A stretch of 64,000 nucleotides of DNA from Kluyvera genomosp. 1. GTDB taxonomy: Bacteria > Pseudomonadota > Gammaproteobacteria > Enterobacterales > Enterobacteriaceae. The notes under the pieces are model-generated. The model was not told where the DNA came from, ran no database searches, and saw only the letters and a program-made list of their open reading frames with translations. The translations under genes and the position numbers were made by a program. Location: the NCBI RefSeq assembly GCF_001266615.1, contig NZ_LGHZ01000021.1, positions 62,001-126,000 of the forward strand, given 5' to 3'. Position 1 is the stretch's first letter. Each line of letters opens with the position of its first letter. Shown one piece after another: positions 9,629 through 20,336 of the stretch.

Positions 9629-9815
9629 GTGTGAACTCCGTCAGGCTTATGAAAAAAAAAGAGTTGTATACGCAATATTTAACAAATATGTTGAGAAATT
9701 GAGCAGCGCAAAATACTGGAAACCGCACCAGACAAGCCTTCTGAGAAAAAACTATCAGGAAATCTAAGAGATAAAAAAGTTGCAAAAAAAATACCAGGAA
9801 AATTCCTAATTTCGG

Positions 9816-10325
9816 TTAATGGAACAAATTTGAGTGAATTTTTAGCCCATTAAATTGTCCAGTGGGGTGTAATGTCGACTGAATTGGACGCATTATGAGC
9901 ACCATGGCATTACCTTCCTCGGCAGCGGCCTGTAAACGCGCATGCTCTTCTGCTGATAATTCATCCGTTAACCAGCCGATAACAACACTATAGTTACCCG
10001 TGCGCGATGCGCGTACCATGGAATCGAGCATATCGCATGGCAACATTTGACGCAGCTGCATTACTTTCGTTAACGGCAGACCTGATTCTTGCACCCACTG
10101 ACGACTCAGCTTCTGCTGCGGAGTCAGCCAAAGCTGCCAGCGCGACTGTTGTCCTAGCTGCTGAAGTAATGGCAACAATAAGAGTTGTGCCATCATTGGC
10201 TGATCTTCTCGATAGAGCACTTCGCTAATTAAAGCCGAGGAGGTGCTTTTTGCAGTAGTAAAAGCATGAGAAGCCGTTGTTGCGACAGCGGTAGAAGAAT
10301 GATTTACGGCACCAGAAGTATACAT
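9816..10325 (-). CDS. sulA: SOS cell-division inhibitor SulA
   Basis: SulA binds FtsZ and blocks septation after DNA damage, until Lon removes it. The 169-aa product has the conserved core ([18 protein letters not shown] and [20 protein letters not shown]) and the Lon-recognition C-terminus [10 protein letters not shown]. The start is at 10325, 24 bp downstream of a consensus LexA box; longer frames would run through the operator. The N-terminal 45 residues are Ser/Thr/Ala-rich and divergent, which is usual for SulA. Confidence 0.96.
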   Translation of the reverse strand: MYTSGAVNHSSTAVATTASHAFTTAKSTSSALISEVLYREDQPMMAQLLLLPLLQQLGQQSRWQLWLTPQQKLSRQWVQESGLPLTKVMQLRQMLPCDMLDSMVRASRTGNYSVVIGWLTDELSAEEHARLQAAAEEGNAMVLIMRPIQSTLHPTGQFNGLKIHSNLFH

Positions 10326-10348
10326 AGCTAATCCAACCTTGTGGGTTA

Positions 10349-10364
10349 CTGTATGCATATACAG
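10349..10364. promoter_or_regulatory. LexA box of sulA
   Basis: CTGTATGCATATACAG has the CTG-N10-CAG form of SOS boxes and sits immediately upstream of sulA. Confidence 0.93.
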
Positions 10365-10542
10365 TACTACCCGTCTCACTAAAGATCAACCCATTTTCTG
10401 AAAGTAACTCGCAAAATTGCACACTAATTGCGCGGAATTAAAAATTCATCTTGCCGTACTAAGCGAACTTCCCTATGTTGCTTATTAAATGTTCTATTAA
10501 CATTTGAAATGTATTCATCTACATGATTATTAAGGATTAATC

Positions 10543-11151
10543 ATGAAAGCAATATCATATAAACGGATTTATCAATCCCAGGAATGTTTTTCCATATTGG
10601 GGAAAATCAGGTCACGGGCGTTATTCGGCGGTTACAGTCTTGCAGTCGACAATACGGTCTTTGCTATGGTTGCAGAGGGTGAATTGTATCTGCGGATGTG
10701 TGAGGAGAATGCCACTTATCTCGCTCAACACGCGCCGCCATTATTAACGCTACGCAAACGCGGTATGCCGTTGCAGTTAAAGTACTTTCGTGTGGACGCC
10801 GCTCTTTGGCTGGATCAACCTGTTTTGCTACAGCTTGGTTTATCCTCGCTGGAGGATGCGCGGCGAGAGAAATCACAACAACGGATGTCACAACGCTTAA
10901 AGGATTTACCGAATCTCTCCTTTCATATGGAATTATTGCTGAATGAAGCCGGAGTGACGGATTCCTGGGCGCTACGACAAATTGGTGCGGAAGCCGCGTG
11001 GCTACGTCTTCGCAGGATTCGTAAGCAGATCAGTATTAACGTGCTGTATTCGCTTGAGGGAGCCATTAGGGGTGTCCATGCCGCAGCACTCCCGGCGCAA
11101 AGGCGCCAGGAGCTGCAGAGCTGGGTGCAAACCAGCATCAAAAAGAACTAA
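10543..11151 (+). CDS. sxy: Competence regulator Sxy/TfoX
   Basis: Sxy acts with CRP at CRP-S sites to turn on DNA-uptake genes. The 202 residues contain the TfoX N-domain (SILGKIRSRALFGGYSLAVD, ending FAMVAEGELYLR) and the helix-rich TfoX C-domain (LKDLPNLSFHMELLLNEAGV, ALRQIGAEAAWLRLR). E. coli Sxy is about 209 aa. It is divergent from sulA and convergent with yccS. Confidence 0.93.
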   Translation: MKAISYKRIYQSQECFSILGKIRSRALFGGYSLAVDNTVFAMVAEGELYLRMCEENATYLAQHAPPLLTLRKRGMPLQLKYFRVDAALWLDQPVLLQLGLSSLEDARREKSQQRMSQRLKDLPNLSFHMELLLNEAGVTDSWALRQIGAEAAWLRLRRIRKQISINVLYSLEGAIRGVHAAALPAQRRQELQSWVQTSIKKN

Positions 11152-11162
11152 ATGATTTGGTA

Positions 11163-13289
11163 TTAAGCCAGAACCTGCTTTTGCAGCCGACAGATTTCCG
11201 GTAACAGTGAAATCATTAAACCGATTTGTTGCAGTACTAATGGCTCTTTGCTGTCAGGACGAGTATCGAGATGATGAATTCGTGCGGCTAACCCCGTTAA
11301 TGCCAGCTGCACTCGGTCTTCATCAGAAGGCTGGTGGTGTAACGCATCATCGACATAGCAGACTGCATCGTCCAGTAGAGCAAGGATTTCAGGTGTCGTT
11401 AATTTCTCGCGGTGGGCGCCCAGCGCTGAGATATAGCTTGTCAGAGTGTGATTCAGACAAAGCAGACGAAAAGCGGTTTCACGCATTTCCGCAGTAACTT
11501 TTGGCTCAGTCGACATGTTTGATACAACAGATGCCAGTTCCGCATCGCGATTATGAGCATCACGTCGTGCTATCCGATAGGCCAGACGATTGTCACGTCC
11601 CTGATGGTATTGCTCCAGAATGGCATCAAGATAGCGACAGTTTGCATCGACAGCGCGCTCGAGCACGCGAGGTAAATTACGAAACTTCCAATCCGGCCAG
11701 ACAAAGCTCACCGCAATCCACGCAATCCCACATCCAATCAGCGTATCAATGACGCGCGGCAGTGCCACTTCAAATCCTTCGCCGAGTAGGTTGAAACACA
11801 GTAGCACCAATAATGTAATGAACATCGTTGCATGGGCATACTGTACGTTGCGGAAAGCGAAAAAAAGCACGCCAGTTATCACAATCAGAACCAGTTGCCC
11901 TTCAAGAGAAGGGACCAGCAAGAGAATAGGTAAGCCGAGAGCCACGCCGACGAGGGTACCGATAATACGCAGTGCCAGCCGGTGCCGAGTGGCGTTATAG
12001 TTTGGCTGGCAGACGAACAGGCTGGTCAGCAAAATCCAATAACCGTGCTGAAGGCCGGTGAATTGAATAAAGGCATAGCCCGCGCATAGAACCAATGACA
12101 TGCGCACTGCATGACGAAAAAGCGCAGACTCCGGGGACATATTACGGCTGAGACGCGAACGAATATCATCAAATCCGTGCAGGCTATCGTCGGCCAGCAG
12201 AGTTTCCGTTTCGCTCTTCATCTGTGACTGAAGCTGTTCGGACTCAATCGTCGCTAGCTGCGCGTCAATGGCGCGCAAATTGTTCAGCAGAAAACCCAAC
12301 GCTTTTATTTGCTCTGGCGCAGCGCTACTGGCGCGAACACGATCGAGTGCGGCGTCGAGATGAGTAAATGCACGTTCAAACCGGGCATCGTGCTGGTATG
12401 GGGTGCGTAGCAAAATGGCTTTTGCTAAAGACTGGCAGGCCATCGATTGCATTGACAGAAGTCGCTGAAAACGGAACATCACATCGCTGTAGCGGAAGTT
12501 ATCCCGAAGAGCCTGATATTGAATATGCGACGAACTGGCGCGTTCATGGATATCTTGAGCCACAAAATAATAGTGCAAGGTTCGACGAGTGCTGCGTTGA
12601 CCGCGGTCGCCGCGCAGACGTGTTAATAATGAAGCTTTAGTTTGATTTAGCGTGGCCATCAGTTGCCCATTAGCTAACGCAAGATCGTACAGTGGTGCCT
12701 GATCTTCATCGTCAAGGTCAGGGTCAAACAGACGTGATTTCAGCTCAAGATAGTGGGCGAGCTGCTCGTAGCTACGGGCGAGGTTATCCTGCAGTGGGCG
12801 AATAGGGAAAATCAGATGCCCAGTCAGGGTTAACAGGTTATACCAGACCGCACCGGCAATCAGCAGCAGAGGCTGTATATACCAGTGACTGTATAGAGAT
12901 ACGCCGAGCATGGTGTAAATTGCGATCAGCAGTGCACCAAAAGCGATAGTCGCATAGCGCTGTCCAAGGCCACCAAGCAAAATAAAGCCGATAGTCGATG
13001 CGGTTAAACCCAGCGCGAACAGCCACGGCCACGGAAAGAGAATCTCGACGGAAGCGGAGGCAATAAAGAAGCAGATCAGCGTAATAACCAGATTGCGCAG
13101 CCGCCCGCTTAAACGATCGTCTAAATCGGTCAGCGCCGCGGCGACGACTCCCAGTGTGAGCGGGATAGTCAACTTAACGTCGCCCAGCCACCACGGCAGA
13201 GCGCAGGTCCCAACGAGCGCGATAAAAATTCTGGCGTTATACAGCCATGCGCTGTTCCATGTATAGCGGCGAAGCAAAGGGCTTAGCAT
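11163..13289 (-). CDS. yccS: YccS/FUSC-family inner-membrane protein
   Basis: A 708-residue protein with two membrane blocks (about residues 10-160 and 385-500), each followed by a large cytosolic helical domain. This is the FUSC (fusaric acid resistance-like) layout. The second block has the conserved GYWILLTSLFVCQPNYNATRHR motif in two halves. Function in E. coli is not established. It lies 20 bp downstream of yccF on the same strand, probably as an operon. Its 3' end comes within 12 bp of convergent sxy. Confidence 0.93.
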   Translation of the reverse strand: MLSPLLRRYTWNSAWLYNARIFIALVGTCALPWWLGDVKLTIPLTLGVVAAALTDLDDRLSGRLRNLVITLICFFIASASVEILFPWPWLFALGLTASTIGFILLGGLGQRYATIAFGALLIAIYTMLGVSLYSHWYIQPLLLIAGAVWYNLLTLTGHLIFPIRPLQDNLARSYEQLAHYLELKSRLFDPDLDDEDQAPLYDLALANGQLMATLNQTKASLLTRLRGDRGQRSTRRTLHYYFVAQDIHERASSSHIQYQALRDNFRYSDVMFRFQRLLSMQSMACQSLAKAILLRTPYQHDARFERAFTHLDAALDRVRASSAAPEQIKALGFLLNNLRAIDAQLATIESEQLQSQMKSETETLLADDSLHGFDDIRSRLSRNMSPESALFRHAVRMSLVLCAGYAFIQFTGLQHGYWILLTSLFVCQPNYNATRHRLALRIIGTLVGVALGLPILLLVPSLEGQLVLIVITGVLFFAFRNVQYAHATMFITLLVLLCFNLLGEGFEVALPRVIDTLIGCGIAWIAVSFVWPDWKFRNLPRVLERAVDANCRYLDAILEQYHQGRDNRLAYRIARRDAHNRDAELASVVSNMSTEPKVTAEMRETAFRLLCLNHTLTSYISALGAHREKLTTPEILALLDDAVCYVDDALHHQPSDEDRVQLALTGLAARIHHLDTRPDSKEPLVLQQIGLMISLLPEICRLQKQVLA

Positions 13290-13309
13290 CTTGTGTGATG
13301 AGTCCTGAT

Positions 13310-13756
13310 TTACTGAAAACGACGGCGAGCGTTAGCTTCGCGGGCTGCTCGGGCGACTTCAACAGGTACCACACGACGGCCAACCGGCCACAGGGCGATA
13401 GCGGCAATTTTGAAGTTTGCGATACCCACTGGGATACCAATAATCGTCACACATTGTGCAATACCCGCCATGATGTGGGTCAGGCACAGCCACCAGCCAA
13501 ACAGCACCAGCCAGACAATATTGAGCACCGTGCCGCCAGCATTCATCACGCTGCTTTTTGCACCAGGCTCTAATTCGTCTACATGTACCGCTTCATTGCC
13601 GTAGGGCAGCAGCGACAGCTTGGTAATTTCCCAGCATGAGCGCGTGAGCGGCAGAGTGATAATGAGCACGATACTGAACAGCGTTGCTATCAGCCAGCCC
13701 AGTGTTGTCAGAAAACCACCTAATACAAAATTCAAAATATTCAGAACAGTACGCAT
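13310..13756 (-). CDS. yccF: YccF inner-membrane protein
   Basis: 148 residues, the same as E. coli. It contains paired hydrophobic segments (NFVLGGFLTTLGWLIATLF and IVWLVLFGWWLCLTHIMAG) and duplicated YccF-domain motifs with polar turns. Role unknown. It is probably co-transcribed with yccS. A possible promoter lies in the 123-bp divergent interval shared with helD. Confidence 0.92.
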   Translation of the reverse strand: MRTVLNILNFVLGGFLTTLGWLIATLFSIVLIITLPLTRSCWEITKLSLLPYGNEAVHVDELEPGAKSSVMNAGGTVLNIVWLVLFGWWLCLTHIMAGIAQCVTIIGIPVGIANFKIAAIALWPVGRRVVPVEVARAAREANARRRFQ

Positions 13757-13879
13757 AAATCCTCTGTGCAGTGCTGTGAAAAATAAGACCTAATGATTGT
13801 AACGTTTTTTTAGGCTGGAGCACCTATTCTCTGGCGGTTACACTGTGAGATATCGAAAAAAGTCAGGACTCGGCATGAC

Positions 13880-15934
13880 ATGGAATTAAAAGCAACGACG
13901 CTGGGCAAGCGCATGGCGCAGCATCCTTACGACCGGGTTGAGCTCCTCAACGCGGGCGTCAGGGTATCGGGCCCTCAGCACGAATATCTCATTCCTTTTA
14001 ATCAGTTATTAAGTATCAACTGCAAGCGCGGCTTGGTATGGGGCGAGCTGGAGTTTGTTCTGCCTGAGGATAAGGTGGTTCGCCTACATGGCACTGAGTG
14101 GGCAGATACGCAGCGCTTCCATCGTCATCTGTTGGGGCTATGGCAGGAATGGAGCGCAGAAATGAGCGCTATCGCCGCTGAGCTCCTTCAGTCGCAGTTG
14201 TCCATTATCGCGGGAAGCAGCGTTGAAACTCAATGGTTGACCCGGCACAAGGCGCAGGCAATCCGCCAGCAAATTGTCGCGGCTCTTGAAGGGCTACCGT
14301 TGCCGACCAGTCGTCTTGCCGAGTTTGATAACTGCCGCGATGCCTGGCAGCAGTGCCAGGCCTGGCTGGCTGATAAAGAAAGTGGCAGGGCGAAGCACAA
14401 CCAACGCTACACTGAGGCCATGCTTTCTCAATACAGCGAATTTTTTGCTCAGATTGAATCCTCACCGTTAAATACGTCACAGGCGCAAGCCGTGGTGAAC
14501 GGCGAACGATCGCTGCTGGTGTTGGCTGGTGCGGGTAGCGGTAAAACCTCCGTGTTGGTGGCGCGCGCGGGATGGCTGTTGGCGCGCGGTGAAGCGTCGG
14601 CCGAGCAAATACTGCTGCTGGCGTTTGGTCGTAAAGCGGCGCAAGAGATGGACGAGCGTTTACAGGAGCGGCTGCATACCGACGCGATTACAGCGAGAAC
14701 CTTCCACGCGCTGGCGCTGTTTATCATTCAGCAGGGAAGTAAAAAAGTGCCGGTGGTCAGTAAACTCGAAAATGATGCCGCGGCGCGCTATGCCCTGTTC
14801 ACCGAGTGTTGGCAGTCCCAGTGCCGGGAGAAAAAAGCCCAGGCGAAAGGTTGGCGGCTTTGGCTGCAGGACGAGTTGGGCTGGGATGTCGCTGATGACA
14901 ACTTCTGGGAAAATGAAAAAATCCTCAAGCGAATGGGCAGTCGCCTGGATCGCTGGGTAAGCCTGATGCGGATGCACGGCGGTGCACAGGCAGAAATGAT
15001 TGCTGCTGCACCGGAGGAAGTCCGCGAGCTATTCGGTAAGCGGATTAAGTTGATGGCGCCATTGCTGAAAGCATGGAAAACCGCGCTGAAAGATGAGGGG
15101 GCGGTAGATTTCTCAGGGCTTATCCATCAGGCGATTATCATTCTGGAAAAAGGTAAATTTGTCAGCCCGTGGAAGCATATTCTGGTTGATGAATTTCAGG
15201 ATATCTCTCCGCAGCGAGCGGCGCTTTTGGCGGCGCTGCGAAAACAGAATTCACAAACCTCGCTCTATGCGGTGGGGGATGATTGGCAGGCTATCTACCG
15301 CTTCAGCGGTGCGCAACTGTCGCTGACCACTGCGTTCAACCACTATTTTGGTGAAGGGGATAACTGTGCGCTGGATACTACCTACCGCTTCAATGGCCGT
15401 ATTGGTGAGATAGCCAACCGCTTTATTCAGCAAAACCCGCATCAATTAACTAAGCCGCTTAACAGTTTGAGTGTGGGAGATAAAAACGCGGTCACGCTGC
15501 TGGAAGACGACAAGCTTGATGATTTGTTCGATAAACTCAGTGGTTACGCCACCCCTGACCAGCGAATTTTGGTGCTCGCTCGTTATCATCATCTGAAACC
15601 GGCCGCGCTCGGCAAAGCGGCAACCCGATGGCCAAATCTTAATATTGATTTTATGACCATCCACGCCAGCAAAGGCCAACAGGCAGATTATGTCATTGTA
15701 TTGGGGCTTCAGGAGGGTTTTGATGGTTTCCCGGCCCCTACGAGGGAGTCGATTATGGAACAGGCGTTACTGCCGGAGCCGGAAGATTTCCCGGATGCAG
15801 AAGAGCGTCGGTTGCTGTATGTCGCTATCACGCGTGCGAAGCAAAGAGTGTGGCTGTTGTTTAATAAGGCCCAGCCATCGCCGTTTGTTGAGATTTTAAA
15901 GCAGCTGTCGGTACCCGTGGCACGCAAACCGTGA
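13880..15934 (+). CDS. helD: DNA helicase IV
   Basis: HelD is a UvrD-like superfamily 1A 3'-5' helicase. Its 684 residues equal the E. coli length. The N-terminal ~190 residues are the HelD-specific region. Walker A LAGAGSGKT is near residue 216, motif Ia LLLAFGRKAA follows, the DEFQD Walker B is near base 15190, GDDWQAIYRFSGA is motif III, and DFMTIHASKGQQADYVI plus RRLLYVAITRAK are motifs V and VI. The ATG at 13880 gives the conserved MELKATTLGKR N-terminus. Confidence 0.96.
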   Translation: MELKATTLGKRMAQHPYDRVELLNAGVRVSGPQHEYLIPFNQLLSINCKRGLVWGELEFVLPEDKVVRLHGTEWADTQRFHRHLLGLWQEWSAEMSAIAAELLQSQLSIIAGSSVETQWLTRHKAQAIRQQIVAALEGLPLPTSRLAEFDNCRDAWQQCQAWLADKESGRAKHNQRYTEAMLSQYSEFFAQIESSPLNTSQAQAVVNGERSLLVLAGAGSGKTSVLVARAGWLLARGEASAEQILLLAFGRKAAQEMDERLQERLHTDAITARTFHALALFIIQQGSKKVPVVSKLENDAAARYALFTECWQSQCREKKAQAKGWRLWLQDELGWDVADDNFWENEKILKRMGSRLDRWVSLMRMHGGAQAEMIAAAPEEVRELFGKRIKLMAPLLKAWKTALKDEGAVDFSGLIHQAIIILEKGKFVSPWKHILVDEFQDISPQRAALLAALRKQNSQTSLYAVGDDWQAIYRFSGAQLSLTTAFNHYFGEGDNCALDTTYRFNGRIGEIANRFIQQNPHQLTKPLNSLSVGDKNAVTLLEDDKLDDLFDKLSGYATPDQRILVLARYHHLKPAALGKAATRWPNLNIDFMTIHASKGQQADYVIVLGLQEGFDGFPAPTRESIMEQALLPEPEDFPDAEERRLLYVAITRAKQRVWLLFNKAQPSPFVEILKQLSVPVARKP

Positions 15935-15977
15935 TGAGAACCGGCGCCGCTGTTGCGGTGCCGGAATGTGTATCGGT

Positions 15978-16436
15978 TTACTTCAAGCGTTCGGCAAGAT
16001 AGCGCTGGTAATCTGGGATCAGAATATCAACCGGCTCACCGAATTTGGGTGACTGGATAATAAAATCAGCGGTGGAGGCGTTGGTGGCAACAGGAATGTT
16101 CCAGACGGTTGCCAGACGCAGCAAGGCTTTGACGTCCGGGTCATGCGGTACTGCGTTAAGCGGGTCCCAGAAGAAGATCAGAACATCAATTTTACCTTCC
16201 GAAATCAGCGCGCCGACCTGCTGGTCGCCGCCCATTGGGCCGCTCAGTAGAGCTTTAACTTCCAGGCCCGTTGCTCGCTGCACCAGATTACCAGTAGTGC
16301 CGGTGGCGGACAGCGTATGCTGTGCCAGGCACTCTTTATGGCGCTGTACCCATTTCATCAGCATATCTTTGCAGTGGTCGTGCGCAACCAGCGCAATGTG
16401 TTTACGCGCCGCCAGGGTGCGAGTAGTGAGTTCCAT
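15978..16436 (-). CDS. mgsA: Methylglyoxal synthase
   Basis: MgsA converts dihydroxyacetone phosphate to methylglyoxal and phosphate, the phosphate-starvation bypass of lower glycolysis. The start at 16436 gives the 152-aa family length ([20 protein letters not shown]). Asp71 is in MGGDQQVG and His98 in [13 protein letters not shown]. The phosphate-binding TGTTGN loop is present. A longer upstream frame of 60 codons is not conserved and was not used. The gene is convergent with helD. Confidence 0.96.
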   Translation of the reverse strand: MELTTRTLAARKHIALVAHDHCKDMLMKWVQRHKECLAQHTLSATGTTGNLVQRATGLEVKALLSGPMGGDQQVGALISEGKIDVLIFFWDPLNAVPHDPDVKALLRLATVWNIPVATNASTADFIIQSPKFGEPVDILIPDYQRYLAERLK

Positions 16437-16569
16437 AAAACCATCCCTAAGTGTGTAATCCAGACAGATTACTGCAAGCAAATCAGGCTGCAAGCCCTGA
16501 TTGGCAAAAATTTGACGCGCGACAGCGGTGGTCTGACATACACTTAAGTGATTGGCCAGGAGGATAATG

Positions 16570-16983
16570 ATGACTGAAAACGATATTGCCAGTATTTTGA
16601 CCACAACGCGCACCATCGCGCTGGTGGGAGCCAGCGATAAACCGGACCGCCCGAGCTATCGGGTCATGAAATATCTGTTGGATCAAGGCTATCACGTGAT
16701 CCCGGTTTCACCTAAGGTAGCCGGTGGCACACTGCTGGGGCAAAAAGGCTACGCCACGTTGGCAGACGTGCCGGAAAAAGTGGATATGGTTGACGTATTC
16801 CGCAATTCGGAAGCCGCGTGGGGCGTTGCGCAGGAGGCGATTGCGATAGGTGCAAAAACGCTGTGGCTGCAGCTTGGTGTCATCAATGAACAGGCTGCGG
16901 TTCTAGCGCGCAATGCAGGGCTGAACGTGGTGATGGATCGCTGTCCGGCAATCGAAATACCGCGGCTTGGTCTGGCGAAGTAA
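16570..16983 (+). CDS. yccU: CoA-binding-fold protein YccU
   Basis: A 137-residue Rossmann-like CoA_binding protein with [20 protein letters not shown] at the nucleotide site and [22 protein letters not shown] later. The ATG at 16570 was chosen because AGGAGG at 16558-16563 gives 6-nt spacing and the length equals E. coli. In E. coli yccT separates this gene from mgsA; here only a 133-bp interval remains. Biochemical role unknown. Confidence 0.92.
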   Translation: MTENDIASILTTTRTIALVGASDKPDRPSYRVMKYLLDQGYHVIPVSPKVAGGTLLGQKGYATLADVPEKVDMVDVFRNSEAAWGVAQEAIAIGAKTLWLQLGVINEQAAVLARNAGLNVVMDRCPAIEIPRLGLAK

Positions 16984-17010
16984 TAAAAAACCCCGCATAG
17001 CGGGGTTTCT
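16984..17010. terminator. Bidirectional terminator between yccU and hspQ
   Basis: A 9-bp stem AAACCCCGC / GCGGGGTTT with ATA loop. The minus-strand side ends in six T residues and serves hspQ; the plus side has TTTCTTC. Confidence 0.9.
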
Positions 17011-17026
17011 TCATTTTAGCGGGCGA

Positions 17027-17344
17027 CTAGTTGCGTAGCCGCGGTGCCTGTAGCTGTCGGCGAATGGTGCGGGCCAGTTCATCCATCGTGGGTTGCTCTG
17101 GATGATCCTCACGTGGCTCACTGCTTAACTGCGCTTCGGCCAGATAGGTGTGCATTGGCTGGCCGTCATCGTCTTCCATCACCACGTGATACCAGGGCAA
17201 CGCACGAAGCTCATCGTTGGCCGCCAGATCGTCGGGCTCGGGATCGTCAAGCGAGTAAACCGGGTCGATATCCACCACCACACCCAGATAGCCCAACAAG
17301 GAGTGACGCACCTGTTGGCCAATACCGAATTTGCTGGTAATCAT
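17027..17344 (-). CDS. hspQ: Heat shock protein HspQ
   Basis: HspQ is a YccV-fold hemimethylated-DNA-binding-like protein that acts as a Lon specificity enhancer and promotes DnaA degradation. With the start at 17344 it is 105 aa, as in E. coli. The core [49 protein letters not shown] and C-terminal LQAPRLRN are conserved. ATGATG at 17347/17344 and a GTG at 17353 are all within reach of GGGAGG. Confidence 0.94.
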   Translation of the reverse strand: MITSKFGIGQQVRHSLLGYLGVVVDIDPVYSLDDPEPDDLAANDELRALPWYHVVMEDDDGQPMHTYLAEAQLSSEPREDHPEQPTMDELARTIRRQLQAPRLRN

Positions 17345-17414
17345 CATATACACCTCCCGGGAAACAGCGCCTACTACCTACTCTTTATATATAGACACCA
17401 TTTCGCTTTTCAAG

Positions 17415-18605
17415 TTACATGACGCGGCAGGCAAATCCTTTCAAGTACAGTCCTTCCGGGTACGTCGCAATCACCGGGTGATCGGCTGCCTGACGGAACT
17501 GCTCTATAAATTGTACATCACGACCGGCATCTACAGCGGCATCGGCGATGATTTTCTGGAATAAATCCGTAGTCATCAGGCCTGAACAGGAGAAGGTCAG
17601 CAGGATCCCGCCCGGGTTCAGAAGCTGAATCGCCAGCATATTGATGTCTTTATAGCCACGGCAGGCGCCCATCAGCTGATTTTTGTTTTCAACAAATTTC
17701 GGCGGATCCATGACGATGACATCAAACTTTTCGCCCTGATCGCGATATTTACGCAGCAGTTTGAACACGTCATCACGAACAAACTCCGCTTTGCTCAGAT
17801 CAAGCTTATTCAGCTCAACGTTCTGGCGCGCAATATCCAGCGCTTCCTGAGAGGTATCAACGCTGGTGACCTGGCTGCATCCGCCCATCAGTGCGGAAAC
17901 GGCAAAACCACCGGTGTAGGAGAAGCAGTTCAGCACGCGTTTATTAGCCACGTAGCGGCGGGTTGCCAAACGGCTGTCGCGCTGATCGAGGTAGTAGCCC
18001 GTTTTATGGCCGCCCTGGATATCGACCAGCAGCTTCATACCGTGTTCTTCAATCGGTAGAAGGGCTGGAGGTAATTCGCCGGTCACCGGGCCTTGAGTCA
18101 GCTCCATCCCTTCTTTTTTACGCACGGCCACGTCGCTGCGATCGTAAATGGCACATTCTGGATAGAGCGTTTGCAGCGCGCTAATCAGGGCGGCTCGCTG
18201 GTATTCGGCACCAGCGCTCAGCAGCTGCAGTACCAGGAATGAACCAAATCGGTCGATAGTGATGCCCGGTAAACCGTCGGATTCACCAGCAATGAGACGA
18301 TAGCTGTCCAGCCCGTCTTTTTGCGCCAGCCAGTCACGCCAGCTTTGCGCTTGCTGTAGACGGCGGACGAAGAAATCAATGTCGATGGTTTCATTAGCGT
18401 CAAATGTCCAGACGCGGGCACGGATTTGCGACGCCGGAGAATAGGCACCGCGGGCTAACCATTTACCCTGATGGTCAACAATATCAATGGTCTCGCCGAG
18501 GTTGGCTTTGCCTTCCATGCGGGCGACCGCGCCGGAAAAGACCCAGGGATGACGGCGCAGCAATGATTTTTCGCGCCCTTTGGCTAACACTAAACGTACA
18601 CTCAT
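17415..18605 (-). CDS. rlmI: 23S rRNA m5C1962 methyltransferase RlmI
   Basis: 396 residues, the same as E. coli. It has an N-terminal PUA domain ([20 protein letters not shown] in about the first 80 residues), a central domain, and a SAM-binding Rossmann domain ([27 protein letters not shown]). The catalytic cysteine is in [10 protein letters not shown]. It methylates C1962 of 23S rRNA. It is divergent from yccX. Confidence 0.95.
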   Translation of the reverse strand: MSVRLVLAKGREKSLLRRHPWVFSGAVARMEGKANLGETIDIVDHQGKWLARGAYSPASQIRARVWTFDANETIDIDFFVRRLQQAQSWRDWLAQKDGLDSYRLIAGESDGLPGITIDRFGSFLVLQLLSAGAEYQRAALISALQTLYPECAIYDRSDVAVRKKEGMELTQGPVTGELPPALLPIEEHGMKLLVDIQGGHKTGYYLDQRDSRLATRRYVANKRVLNCFSYTGGFAVSALMGGCSQVTSVDTSQEALDIARQNVELNKLDLSKAEFVRDDVFKLLRKYRDQGEKFDVIVMDPPKFVENKNQLMGACRGYKDINMLAIQLLNPGGILLTFSCSGLMTTDLFQKIIADAAVDAGRDVQFIEQFRQAADHPVIATYPEGLYLKGFACRVM

Positions 18606-18747
18606 AGTTTTTATATCTGGTCATTTGAAGGAATCAGGCTGCATTTTCCCGACTTCCCCGCACAAATGCAACGAACGACGGAAGAATGTGACGGCGATTA
18701 ACGCTACAGTGTCAGAATGACGTGAACAGACGGGAGAGGAAATTCGC

Positions 18748-19026
18748 GTGGAGAAATGTGTAATTTGTTGGGTTTACGGTATGGTTCAAGGCGTCGGCTT
18801 TCGCTACTTCACGCAACAGGAAGCGGGACGTCTTGGGCTGCACGGCTATGCGAAAAATCTGGATGACGGCAGCGTCGAAGTCGTGGCCTGTGGTGAAGAC
18901 GAGCGGGTGGAAAAACTGCTGACATGGTTAAAATCCGGTGGCCCACGCAGTGCCCGGGTTGATAAAGTTTTGTCAGAGCCTCATCAACCCGAAAAAGCGT
19001 GGAGCAACTTTAGCATACGCTATTAG
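18748..19026 (+). CDS. yccX: Acylphosphatase YccX
   Basis: A small acylphosphatase hydrolysing carboxyl-phosphate bonds. The 92 residues contain the substrate loop [11 protein letters not shown] with the phosphate-binding Arg, and the catalytic Asn in [13 protein letters not shown]. It starts at GTG (18748), with GGGAGAGG about 9 nt upstream; no nearer ATG gives the family N-terminus. The 3' end overlaps convergent tusE by 4 nt. Confidence 0.94.
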   Translation: MEKCVICWVYGMVQGVGFRYFTQQEAGRLGLHGYAKNLDDGSVEVVACGEDERVEKLLTWLKSGGPRSARVDKVLSEPHQPEKAWSNFSIRY

Positions 19027-19352
19027 ATGCATTTCACCGGCTTAGGCAGGCCCGCAATTTTCGTTGCCTGTTTGGCCGGGCCTTTCGGGAACAGACGATA
19101 TAGATAGCGGCTGTTACCTTTCTCTTCGCCAAAGGTGTTAGCCATCGCTTTCACTAGCATACGGATAGCCGGTGAGGTGTTGAACTCAAGGTAAAAGTTA
19201 CGCACGAAACGAACCACTTCCCAGTGTTCAGGGCTCAGCTCAATCCCTTCATTGGCCGCAATGACTTGCGCCAGCCCTTCGCTCCACAGCGTGGTGTCTT
19301 TAAGGTAGCCTTCGCTATCGGTATCAATTTCGGTGTTTTCGTAGATAAGCAT
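19023..19352 (-). CDS. tusE: Sulfur carrier TusE
   Basis: TusE (DsrC family) accepts sulfur from TusBCD and passes it to MnmA for 2-thiouridine formation at tRNA wobble positions. The 109-residue protein ends in PKPVKCI with the catalytic Cys108 as the penultimate residue, and has the signature [10 protein letters not shown] and [22 protein letters not shown]. Confidence 0.96.
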   Translation of the reverse strand: MLIYENTEIDTDSEGYLKDTTLWSEGLAQVIAANEGIELSPEHWEVVRFVRNFYLEFNTSPAIRMLVKAMANTFGEEKGNSRYLYRLFPKGPAKQATKIAGLPKPVKCI

Positions 19353-19392
19353 AATATTTCACACAGCAAACAGATGGCGGGCAGTGTAGCAA

Positions 19393-19421
19393 ATAAAAAG
19401 GCCCCGCATAAGCGAGGCCTT
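19393..19421 (-). terminator. Terminator after yccA
   Basis: The minus-strand stem AAGGCCTCGC / GCGGGGCCTT (one mismatch) around TTAT is followed by TTTTTATTT, just downstream of yccA. Confidence 0.8.
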
Positions 19422-19441
19422 GATACTGAAGCAGCTTAGGG

Positions 19442-20101
19442 TTAGTCGCGGCTTGCGAAGCCCAGGATGCTCAGCAGGCTGACGAAGATATTGTACAGGG
19501 AAACGTACAGGCTCACCGTCGCACGGATATAGTTGGTTTCACCACCGCGGATAATGTTGCTGGTCTCATACAGGATTGCGCCGGAAGAGATCAGGATGAA
19601 CACCGCGCTGATCGCCAGGTGCAATGCCGGAAGCTGTAGGAAGATGTTCGCCACCATACCAATCAGCACCACCACGATACCCGCCATCAGCATGCCGCCG
19701 AGGAAGGACATATCCTTACGGGTGGTCAACACGTACGCTGAGCAGCTGAAGAACACCAGCGCTGTACCGCCTAAGGCCATACCGATAACGTCGCCCATGC
19801 CCGCAGACAGGTAAGCGTTCAGAATTGGCCCCAGGATATAGCCCAGGAAACCGGTGAAGGCGAAAGCGGACAGAATACCAACCGGTTTATCTGCTGTTTT
19901 ATAGGTCAGGAACATCAAACCGTACATGCCGACCAGCGTCAGGATTAATCCTGGAGACGGCAGCATCAGCACGGTGCTGGCGGTGGCGGTGATGGCAGAA
20001 AATGCCAGCGTCAGGCTCAGCAGGAAATAGGTATTACGCAGGACTTTGTGCGTGCTCAAAAGCGATGAGCGGTCACGCGATGATGTAATTATGCGATCCA
20101 T
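19442..20101 (-). CDS. yccA: Inner-membrane BAX-inhibitor-family protein YccA
   Basis: A 219-residue, seven-helix membrane protein of the BI-1 family. It is a substrate and modulator of the FtsH protease that protects SecY when translocons jam. The N-terminal 25 residues are cytosolic and polar ([20 protein letters not shown]), as needed for FtsH access. It ends at a strong terminator and has a 230-bp upstream interval shared with the divergent OppA-like gene. Confidence 0.95.
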   Translation of the reverse strand: MDRIITSSRDRSSLLSTHKVLRNTYFLLSLTLAFSAITATASTVLMLPSPGLILTLVGMYGLMFLTYKTADKPVGILSAFAFTGFLGYILGPILNAYLSAGMGDVIGMALGGTALVFFSCSAYVLTTRKDMSFLGGMLMAGIVVVLIGMVANIFLQLPALHLAISAVFILISSGAILYETSNIIRGGETNYIRATVSLYVSLYNIFVSLLSILGFASRD

Positions 20102-20336
20102 GAGTCACTCTCTTATGACAGATGTTATTAGTGGCTCAGCATAAGAAATCTTTCCTTTATACCCAAATGTTTTTACCCATCTTTACTCTGCCTTATCAGG
20201 GGATTACTGCCTGTTCACAAAATTTAGGGGAAAGCGTGAAAGAGCGAGATCAATCTCTTATAGGTTGTTGAAAGAACTTGCGTAATTTCGTATCCGTGCC
20301 AAGAGTGAAAAGGGTTAAAACAACAAGGCAATGGAA

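Noticed and set aside
15941..15964. Hairpin between helD and mgsA as a terminator
   Set aside because: The 10-bp stem is real, but neither side has a T tract, so I did not list it as an intrinsic terminator.
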